A DNA stretch of 64,000 nt, from the NCBI GenBank assembly GCA_041690255.1, contig JAWLHU010000001.1, positions 496,001 through 560,000 of the forward strand. Direction: 5' to 3'. The position numbers and the translations under genes are program-made. This document shows positions 57,957-64,000 of the stretch, piece after piece (within the stretch, counting starts at the first letter, position 1; each line of letters starts with the position of its first letter). The stretch comes from JAWLHU01 sp041690255 (lineage in GTDB: Bacteria; Bacillota; Sulfobacillia; Symbiobacteriales; Symbiobacteriaceae). The notes under the pieces are model-generated. The model saw nothing but the letters and a program-made list of their open reading frames with translations. It was not told the DNA's origin and searched no databases.

Positions 57957-60506
57957 ATGATGACTCAGCCTGTGATTCGGGGCACCGCTTACTGCCTCGT
58001 CCACGCCCCCACCATGCTGCTCCACCACGGCACGACACCAGCCATGGAGCGGCGGCTCAACCCGCAGAGCGAGTACCTGTCCAAGCTACCGCAGCACCTG
58101 CGAAGCTATGAGGAGGCGCTCGCCTATCCGCCTAACCAGGCCTACCTGGGGCGGATCCGGCCCGAGGCCCTGGTCCAGATCCCGAAGCCCTGGTACGCCC
58201 AGCCCCTGCCCGGCGCCGAGAGGGAGGCGCCCTACGGGGAGTTGATGCCGGAAGATGAGTTCCTCGCCCTCATGAAGATGGTGGATGTCTTTGACCTGGT
58301 CCAGTTGGAGTCCAGCTTCGCGGCAGCGATGGCGGATCGCATGGCCGGCCATGCCCTGTTTGCGGGCTCGGTGGCCAAGCTCGGCGCCGGCAGGCCGCTG
58401 GCGGAGCTGGAGCGACTCGTGGCCGAGCAGGCCGCCCCGCTCTACCTGGGCGACCGACTTATCGCCGTGGTGCGCAAGGCCCACGAGCACGACGAGACCC
58501 TCTCCAGCCACATCATGATGGAGAACCTGGTGACCAAGGCCAGCGCCGTGCTGGGTCTGAAGCACCTCTTCGCCAAGACCGGCTTGAAGCCCGACGAGGT
58601 GGAGTACCTGATCGAGTGCTCCGAAGAGGCCTGTGGCGATATGAACCAGCGAGGCGGCGGCAACTTCGCCAAGGCGATCGGGGAGATGGCGGGCTGCACG
58701 AATGCCACCGGCTCGGACACCCGCGCCTTCTGCGCCGGGCCGACACATGCCCTGATCGAGGCGGCGGCGCTGGTCCAGGCCGGCGTCTACAAGCACGTGG
58801 TGGTGGTCGCCGGCGGCACCCCGGCCAAGCTGGGGCTCAACTCCCGGGACCACGTGGCCAAGGGACTCCCCGCCCTGGAAGATGTGATCGGTGCTTTCGC
58901 TATCCACATTGGTCCCGATGATTTCGTCAGCCCGCGGGTCCGGCTCGATGTGGTGGGGCGGCACAAGATCGGCTCCGGCTCCTCGCCGCAAGCGGTCATG
59001 GAGGCGCTTTGCACCGAGCCGCTGGACCGGGCGGGCTACAAGCTGGTCGATATCGCCCGCTTTGGCGTGGAGATGCAGAACCCCGAGCTGACCGAACCGG
59101 CTGGCGCAGGCGATGTGCCAAAGTCCAACTACAAGCTGATCGCGGCCCTGGCCGTAAAGCGGGGCGAGATCCAGCGGACGGAGATCGACGCGTATGTGAC
59201 CAGCCATGGCATGCCTGGCTTCGCCCCAACCCAGGGCCACGTTCCCTCCGGCGTGCCGGTCATCGGGCCGGTGCGGGCGGCGCTCATGGCCGGCGAGATC
59301 GACCGGGCGATGATCATTGGCAAGGGCTCGCTCTTCCTGGCCCGCATGACCAATCTCTTCGACGGCGTCTCGGTCCTGCTCGACCGAAACCCGGGGAGGG
59401 TGGCGGAGACCACTGCCCCGGTGCGAGGGCGTACCCGGGTTGGCATCACGCTCCACGGCAGCGAACTGGGCGAGGAGGAGGTGATCCGCGGGGCCGAGAC
59501 CGCCCAGCGGATGCGCCCCGACCTGGAGGTGGTCCTGATCGGGACGCCGGGCCGCCAGACCAGCCTGCGCCACGTGGATGCGGACTGCATTGGCACCGGC
59601 CATCGGGTCATGGAGCGGATGCTGGCCTCCGGTGAGACCGCAGCGGCTGTCACACTGCACTATCCGTTCCCTATCGGTGTGGCAACCGTGGGCCGGGTGG
59701 TGACGCCCGGCAGAGGCCGGGAGATGCTGATCGCCTGCACGACGGGGACCGCCGCTCCCGACCGGGTCGAGGCGATGGTCCGCTCGGCCGTCTATGGCGT
59801 GGCCACGGCCAAGGCGCTGGGCCTGGAGGCGCCCACGGTGGGCATCCTTAACCTGGAGGGGGCGCCGCAGGTGGAGCGGGTCCTGAGCGGCTTGCGGGAA
59901 AGCGGCTACGCCATGACCTGGGCCGGATCGGGCCGGGCGGACGGCGGCGCCCTCATGCGGGGCAACGACGTCCTGGCGGGCGCCCCGGACGTGCTGGTCA
60001 CCGACTCCCTGACCGGCAATGTGCTCATGAAGCTACTCTCCGCTTACTCCACCGGCGGCAACTACGAGGCGAGCGGCTTCGGCTACGGCCCCGGCGTCGG
60101 TGAGGGCTACCGGCCGATCATCCATATCATCAGCCGGGCATCGGGCGCCCCTGTGATCGCAGGGGCGATCCAGTACGCCGGCGAGATGGCCATGGGCCGG
60201 CTGCCCGAGAAGGTGGCGGAGGAGGTGGCCGCTGCGAAGGCGGCAGGCCTGGAGAGGCTGGTGCGAGAGCGGACTCCGACCAACTCGGCCGCCGCCCCCA
60301 AGGCGGTGAGCGCCCCGCCGGAGAAGGTCGCCACAGAGGAGATCGCCGGCGTAGAGATCCTTCGCCTGGAGGAGGCGGTCCAGGCACTCTGGGCCAGGCA
60401 GATCTATGCCCGCCCCGGCATGGGCTGCACGGGCCCGGTGGTCTTGGTTGCCCACGACGACCTGGAGGCAGCGAGGGCGGCTCTGCGTGAGGAGAGGTTC
60501 ATCTAG
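57957..60506 (+). CDS. grdCD: Fused glycine reductase component C (GrdC-GrdD)
   Basis: One frame of 849 residues contains the whole acetyl-phosphate-forming component. Residues 1-500 match the thiolase-like GrdC (ECSEEACGDMNQRGGGNFAK, GCTNATGSDTRAFCAGPTHA). From about residue 505 GrdD follows (RTRVGITLHGSELGEEEVIR, a PlsX-like fold), with the Cys at GMGCTGPVV near the end. In described operons these are two genes. The product takes the carboxymethyl group from GrdA and releases acetyl phosphate. An Ala/Pro linker near residue 785 (PTNSAAAPKAVSAPPEK) separates the last segment. GGGAGG stands five bases before ATG 57957; ATG 57960 is equally possible. Confidence 0.93.
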   Translation: MMTQPVIRGTAYCLVHAPTMLLHHGTTPAMERRLNPQSEYLSKLPQHLRSYEEALAYPPNQAYLGRIRPEALVQIPKPWYAQPLPGAEREAPYGELMPEDEFLALMKMVDVFDLVQLESSFAAAMADRMAGHALFAGSVAKLGAGRPLAELERLVAEQAAPLYLGDRLIAVVRKAHEHDETLSSHIMMENLVTKASAVLGLKHLFAKTGLKPDEVEYLIECSEEACGDMNQRGGGNFAKAIGEMAGCTNATGSDTRAFCAGPTHALIEAAALVQAGVYKHVVVVAGGTPAKLGLNSRDHVAKGLPALEDVIGAFAIHIGPDDFVSPRVRLDVVGRHKIGSGSSPQAVMEALCTEPLDRAGYKLVDIARFGVEMQNPELTEPAGAGDVPKSNYKLIAALAVKRGEIQRTEIDAYVTSHGMPGFAPTQGHVPSGVPVIGPVRAALMAGEIDRAMIIGKGSLFLARMTNLFDGVSVLLDRNPGRVAETTAPVRGRTRVGITLHGSELGEEEVIRGAETAQRMRPDLEVVLIGTPGRQTSLRHVDADCIGTGHRVMERMLASGETAAAVTLHYPFPIGVATVGRVVTPGRGREMLIACTTGTAAPDRVEAMVRSAVYGVATAKALGLEAPTVGILNLEGAPQVERVLSGLRESGYAMTWAGSGRADGGALMRGNDVLAGAPDVLVTDSLTGNVLMKLLSAYSTGGNYEASGFGYGPGVGEGYRPIIHIISRASGAPVIAGAIQYAGEMAMGRLPEKVAEEVAAAKAAGLERLVRERTPTNSAAAPKAVSAPPEKVATEEIAGVEILRLEEAVQALWARQIYARPGMGCTGPVVLVAHDDLEAARAALREERFI

Positions 60507-60523
60507 AGAGGGCATGCGAAGAG

Positions 60524-60555
60524 AAAGACCGCCCGGTGTAAGCCAGGCGGTCTTT
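60524..60555. terminator. Bidirectional terminator after the grd operon
   Basis: AAAGACCGCC and GGCGGTCTTT form a perfect 10-bp stem around 12 bases, A-rich on one side and T-rich on the other. It serves both the grd operon and the convergent lipoprotein gene. Confidence 0.88.
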
Positions 60556-60568
60556 GTGTATCCAGCAA

Positions 60569-62110
60569 TCAGATCGTCCACATGTCCTGAACCACGCCCA
60601 CCAGGTACCAGACACCGTCCTGCTGCTCGAAGACGAGCCGGAGGCTTCCCCAGTCGATGTAACTGTTCGCTTCGGTGCCCGGGAAGTGGTACTCGACGAA
60701 TCGCCCCTCCGGGTAGGCCTCGGTCAGATTGACCCGCGTATTTCCCTGCATGACCACCTGGTTATAGCTGACCGTTGGAGCGCTCAGCCAGTCCCGCTCG
60801 AACCGCCGGAGGTACGCTGCAAAGGTCATCTCCATCGGCTTGCCGCTTCCGTCGAAGTGGCCCCACAGGTAGATCGTGGGATCATCGAGCCCGGACCGGA
60901 TCTGTTCGGGTGTGAAGCGCTGATCCGCATCCACGTTTACGTAGGCGTAGGGCGAGAAGCGCACACCCCGTTCCGGATGTGCCAGCCCGGCCAACTGCTC
61001 CAGGTTGCTTGCCTGAAGCGCCGCCACGACTTCAGCCGCCCGGGCCATGACCTGCTCTTTCTCCGACGCACCAGCCAATGGCGCAGTGACCAGGGCCTCA
61101 GCCTTCCGGATTGGCCCTACCTGGCCCTCGCCATACCAGCCGGCGCCATCCGCCGGGCTGAACCGGGAGACCTGCTCGGTCCCCGGCACCTGGCTCCAGC
61201 TCCGGCCACCATCGGCGGAGAAGAGGAGGGGGCCGTTACAGGGCAGGTCTGCGCCCATGGTGCAGATGCCCGTCGTGGCCCATGTCCGCTCCGGGCTGAC
61301 CAGCCAGAGACCATCGAACGGAGCACCGGTGGAGCCGGTATAGAGCTGCACCCAGGATTGACCGCCGTCCTCCGTGCGCCAAACCGCCTGGCGGGGCACG
61401 TTGTCCGTGTTAAGTACCTCTTGCCACGTCTGGCCGCCGTCTGTCGTCCTCAGCAGACCCCTGCCTATGGTCACGAATCCCACTTCGGGCGAGACGAAGG
61501 CAAGGCCACCGGTGCTGCTCGATTCCGCCGGGAGCTCAACCAACTGCCAGGTATGACCACCATCCACCGTCCTGTAAATCGAGCGCTGCAATCCCTCAAT
61601 CGGCATACCAACACCGGCCAGGTCAGCGCTCTTGGCCAGGTAGCCCACATCCTCCGTCGGGAAGACGAAGCGAAAGAAGGGCCACGCCTGGTGGAGCGCC
61701 TCGCTCTCCAGCCCCTCGGGCCGGACCGGCTCCCAGCTATGGCCGTCCGGACTGGTCACCAGCGCTCCCTCACCCGTGCAGGGCTGGGGCGCACAGTTCT
61801 TCTGCCCAACGGCCGCCAGGCCCTTCTCGCCCATCGGCACGATCTGGTGAAAGGAGACAGAGGTGTCGGTATAGGCGACCTCCCACGTCGAGCCCCCATC
61901 CACCGTCCGGTAGATGGAGTCCTTGCTGACCGCCCAGCCCTCGGTTTCGCTCCGCAAGGCGAAACCTGCGAACGATGTTGTCTCGGCAGGGGGTGGGGGC
62001 AGGGTGGGAACGGCCGGCATCGATGGTACAGGCGGCTCCGGGACGCGTGTCGGGGACTGGCAGCCGATCAGCAGGAAGAGCAAGGCTGCTACCGGGATTG
62101 CTCTCCACAT
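60569..62110 (-). CDS. Lipoprotein with BNR/YCF48-like beta-propeller repeats
   Basis: The roughly 513-residue protein has a lipoprotein signal (MWRAIPVAALLFLLIGC) and a Pro-rich linker. Repeated Asp-box motifs follow: SIYRTVDGGSTWEVAY, SIYRTVDGGHTWQLVE, GLLRTTDGGQTWQEVL, AVWRTEDGGQSWVQLY and LLFSADGGRSWSQVPG. These form a beta-propeller like that of YCF48/HCF136 or sialidases. The last 150 residues are a separate alpha/beta domain. It is likely anchored outside the cell and binds or assembles something at the surface. ATG 62110 has AGGAG eight bases upstream. Confidence 0.85.
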   Translation of the reverse strand: MWRAIPVAALLFLLIGCQSPTRVPEPPVPSMPAVPTLPPPPAETTSFAGFALRSETEGWAVSKDSIYRTVDGGSTWEVAYTDTSVSFHQIVPMGEKGLAAVGQKNCAPQPCTGEGALVTSPDGHSWEPVRPEGLESEALHQAWPFFRFVFPTEDVGYLAKSADLAGVGMPIEGLQRSIYRTVDGGHTWQLVELPAESSSTGGLAFVSPEVGFVTIGRGLLRTTDGGQTWQEVLNTDNVPRQAVWRTEDGGQSWVQLYTGSTGAPFDGLWLVSPERTWATTGICTMGADLPCNGPLLFSADGGRSWSQVPGTEQVSRFSPADGAGWYGEGQVGPIRKAEALVTAPLAGASEKEQVMARAAEVVAALQASNLEQLAGLAHPERGVRFSPYAYVNVDADQRFTPEQIRSGLDDPTIYLWGHFDGSGKPMEMTFAAYLRRFERDWLSAPTVSYNQVVMQGNTRVNLTEAYPEGRFVEYHFPGTEANSYIDWGSLRLVFEQQDGVWYLVGVVQDMWTI

Positions 62111-62187
62111 TGGGATCACTCCTTTCACCCCTTTGACGGAAGTCGCAAATGGTTGGGTTCACCATAGACCTTTCGGTCCAAACGGCT

Positions 62188-62205
62188 TTGTGAAATTGGT
62201 CACAA
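62188..62205 (+). promoter_or_regulatory. Rex-type operator before the NuoE-like gene
   Basis: TTGTGAAATTGGTCACAA has perfect TTGTGA/TCACAA half-sites. It differs from the trxB site by one base. A GTAAG-GCGT-CTTAC palindrome near 62246 and a TATAAG follow, as a likely promoter region. Confidence 0.65.
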
Positions 62206-62312
62206 GTCCGATCGAGCAGGGGGTCCTTCGTGGCATGGCTTTGTAAGGCGTCTTACTATAAGATCAAGTCAGGGATGGATTGTTCTTGTTTTCACAAAGG
62301 GGTGTATCGCCT

Positions 62313-62873
62313 ATGACAGCTTGCTGTTGCCATGGCCACGGGATTACTGAGGATGATCCCCGCTACGCAGAACTCGATGCCTTCATTGAGAACACCCGCA
62401 GCTCGCCGGGCTCCCTGATCTCCGTTCTTCACCGGGCCCAGCAACTGTTCGGGTTCCTGCCAGAGGAGGTACAGGACCATATCGCCAGTGCCATGTCGCT
62501 TCCGCCCAGCGAGGTCTACGGCGTAGTCACCTTCTACAACTACTTCTCCACCGAACCGGTCGGCAAGTTTCCGATCAGTGTCTGCATGGGCACCGCCTGC
62601 TATGTCAGGGGCGCCGACCGCATTCTTGCCCTGCTCCAGTCTGAGTTGGAAATCCAGCCGGGCGAGGTGACCCCCGACGGCCTCTTCTCCCTGGAGGTCT
62701 GTCGATGCATCGGCGCTTGCGGCCTCGCCCCGGTGATCACGGTGGCCGGCGAGGTCCACGGCAAGCTGACCGAGGGGGAGACCCGGAAGCTGCTGGCCGA
62801 GATCCGGCAACAGGCGGGCGCTATGGTCGAGCAGGAGAAGACGGCTGTCGCAGTTGGGAGTGAACAGGCATGA
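62313..62873 (+). CDS. NuoE-like [2Fe-2S] subunit of an NAD-linked oxidoreductase
   Basis: The 186-residue protein has the thioredoxin-like [2Fe-2S] fold with ligands in CMGTACYVRGA and CRCIGACG, as in NuoE and HydC-type subunits. N-terminal CCCHGHG adds extra Cys/His. It would pass electrons between NADH and a partner such as an electron-bifurcating hydrogenase or formate dehydrogenase. ATG 62313 has AAAGGGGTG upstream. It overlaps the next gene by four bases (ATGA). The Rex-type site upstream suggests NADH-responsive control. Confidence 0.92.
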   Translation: MTACCCHGHGITEDDPRYAELDAFIENTRSSPGSLISVLHRAQQLFGFLPEEVQDHIASAMSLPPSEVYGVVTFYNYFSTEPVGKFPISVCMGTACYVRGADRILALLQSELEIQPGEVTPDGLFSLEVCRCIGACGLAPVITVAGEVHGKLTEGETRKLLAEIRQQAGAMVEQEKTAVAVGSEQA

Positions 62874-64000
62874 CACCATCGCCCATGATTGCCCCCATTC
62901 AGTCCCTGGCTGATCTGGAGGTGCTCCGGGCCCGGGGCGCCAAGACCATTGCCATCCGTCATGCCGAGTCGGTCCCGCTTTCCGAGGCAGAGGAGATTCA
63001 TATGCTGGTCTGTGCCGGCACCGGCTGCAAGGCTGGCAAGTCGGCGCTAACCCGCGAGGCCCTTGAATCGCATATCATCGAGCAGGGGCTGTGCGAACGG
63101 GTCAAGGTGACCCAGGTTGGCTGTTTTGGCTTCTGCCGCATGGGCCCTGTGGTGGTGGTCGATCCTGGTCAGACCTTCTACTGCGAGGTCCGCCCGAAGG
63201 ATGTACCCGAGATCATCCTGGATCACATCATGGGTGGGAAGCCCGTGCAGCGGCTCCTGTATGCCCCGGACCCCAAGGAGAAGAGCCGGATCCAGCACAT
63301 GATGGATCAGCCCTTCTACAAGGGGCAGAAGCGCATTGCCCTGAAGAACTGCGGCCTGATCAACCCCGAAGAGATCCGCGAAGCGGTCGCAGCCGGGCGC
63401 TGGTTTGGTCTGGCGAAGGCGCTGCTGGAGATGACCCCGGCGGACGTGGTGAACGAGGTCAAGCGCTCGGGCCTGCGGGGTCGTGGCGGCGGTGGCTTCC
63501 CCACCGGCCGCAAGTGGGAGCTGGCGGCGGCCGTTCCCGGCGATGTGAAGTACGTCCTCTGCAACGCCGACGAAGGCGACCCCGGTGCCTTCATGGACCG
63601 CTCGGTCCTGGAGGGCGACCCCCACGCTGTGCTGGAGGCCATGGCGATCGCCGGCTACGCAGTGGGTTCGCACCAAGGGTATATCTATGTGCGAGCCGAG
63701 TACCCGACCGCCATTGAGCGGCTGTCGATTGCCATTCGCCAGGCCCGTGAACTGGGGCTACTGGGCCGCCATATCCTGGGCACCGATTTCTCCTTCGATG
63801 TCGACATTCGCCTGGGCGCCGGCGCCTTTGTCTGCGGCGAGGAGACAGCGCTGATTGCCTCGATCGAGGGGCAGCGAGGAACCCCCCGGCCGCGCCCACC
63901 CTTCCCGGCGGTCAAGGGGCTCTGGGGCAAGCCCACCCTTAACAACAATGTCGAGACCTACACGAACATCCCCGATATCATCCTGAACGGTGGCGAGTGG
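62870..64000 (+). CDS. NuoF-like NADH-binding flavoprotein subunit, 3' end outside window
   Basis: The open frame begins at ATG 62870 with GGGAG nine bases upstream and runs off the window after 377 codons. The N-terminal 110 residues are a [2Fe-2S] thioredoxin-like domain (VCAGTGCKAG, GCFGFCRMGP), as in HydB/HndC-type enzymes. The NuoF core follows: GLRGRGGGGFPTGRKWE (FMN), NADEGDPGAFMDRSVLEGDP (NADH) and GAGAFVCGEETALI. The extra domain separates it from plain complex I NuoF. A hydrogenase or formate dehydrogenase catalytic subunit is expected beyond the edge. Confidence 0.93.
   Translation, partial: MTPSPMIAPIQSLADLEVLRARGAKTIAIRHAESVPLSEAEEIHMLVCAGTGCKAGKSALTREALESHIIEQGLCERVKVTQVGCFGFCRMGPVVVVDPGQTFYCEVRPKDVPEIILDHIMGGKPVQRLLYAPDPKEKSRIQHMMDQPFYKGQKRIALKNCGLINPEEIREAVAAGRWFGLAKALLEMTPADVVNEVKRSGLRGRGGGGFPTGRKWELAAAVPGDVKYVLCNADEGDPGAFMDRSVLEGDPHAVLEAMAIAGYAVGSHQGYIYVRAEYPTAIERLSIAIRQARELGLLGRHILGTDFSFDVDIRLGAGAFVCGEETALIASIEGQRGTPRPRPPFPAVKGLWGKPTLNNNVETYTNIPDIILNGGEW

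Noticed and set aside
60554..62167. A 537-codon open frame on the plus strand
   Set aside because: Antisense of the BNR-repeat lipoprotein; no ribosome site and low-complexity Arg/Gly/Pro composition.

Overview
The window is GC-rich genomic DNA from an anaerobic or microaerophilic Gram-positive bacterium. The best match I can argue for is a Symbiobacterium-like clostridial lineage. The evidence is a selenocysteine-dependent glycine reductase operon, a tandem glycine riboswitch, a tungsten-type aldehyde:ferredoxin oxidoreductase, a CotA-like multicopper oxidase, copper-amine-oxidase stalk domains, a bacterial group II intron remnant and strong AGGAGG ribosome binding sites. The taxonomic call is inference, because no rRNA or marker tree is available here.

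Layout. 1-3.9 kb: minus-strand secreted and lipoprotein genes and a small HTH gene. 4.0-6.9 kb: argC, an acetyltransferase and argJ. 7.3-9.4 kb: a MerR/GyrI-type regulator and a Gfo/Idh oxidoreductase, followed by a 54-bp tandem repeat. 9.7-14.9 kb: a minus-strand block with multicopper oxidase, ECF sigma, anti-sigma and a three-gene ABC exporter. 15-19.9 kb: small membrane proteins, an MFS exporter and a frameshifted HTH/nuclease-like gene. 19.9-24.1 kb: a complete but decayed BceAB-BceRS peptide-resistance module, then a 22-bp minisatellite. 25.2-29.0 kb: a broken group II intron interrupted by a transposon-like element (perfect 13-bp terminal inverted repeats, two related multi-HTH proteins). 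29.4-32.8 kb: a TipA-like MerR regulator, a pseudogene, an SDR and tandem XRE regulators. 33.0-37.4 kb: aldehyde ferredoxin oxidoreductase with MoaD, driven by a sigma-54 promoter with its enhancer-binding activator next door. 37.8-45.9 kb: Nudix, argB-argD, an MFS gene behind a 28-bp palindrome, flotillin/NfeD and a VOC-DinB fusion. 46.1-51.2 kb: lactate dehydrogenase, a PerR/Fur regulator, a P1B metal ATPase and argG. 51.3-60.5 kb: racemase, a membrane protein, then the riboswitch-controlled trxB-trxA-grdE-grdA-grdB-grdCD operon. 60.5-64 kb: a BNR-repeat lipoprotein and NuoE/NuoF-like subunits that run off the window.

How parts work together. Three separated arginine loci (argC-GNAT-argJ, argB-argD, argG) share one promoter architecture: a TTGCAT -35, a 17-bp spacer, a TATAMT -10 and two ARG-box-like half-palindromes. 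Together they look like one ArgR regulon. The glycine reductase operon is read through a glycine-sensing leader and carries a Rex-type site before trxB; a near-identical Rex-type site precedes the NuoEF genes, which suggests NADH/NAD+ control of both. PerR-like boxes precede both the regulator and the metal ATPase.

Accessory DNA is concentrated between about 17 and 31 kb, where indels, pseudogenes, repeats and mobile DNA cluster. The most promising undescribed item is the 25952-28922 element.
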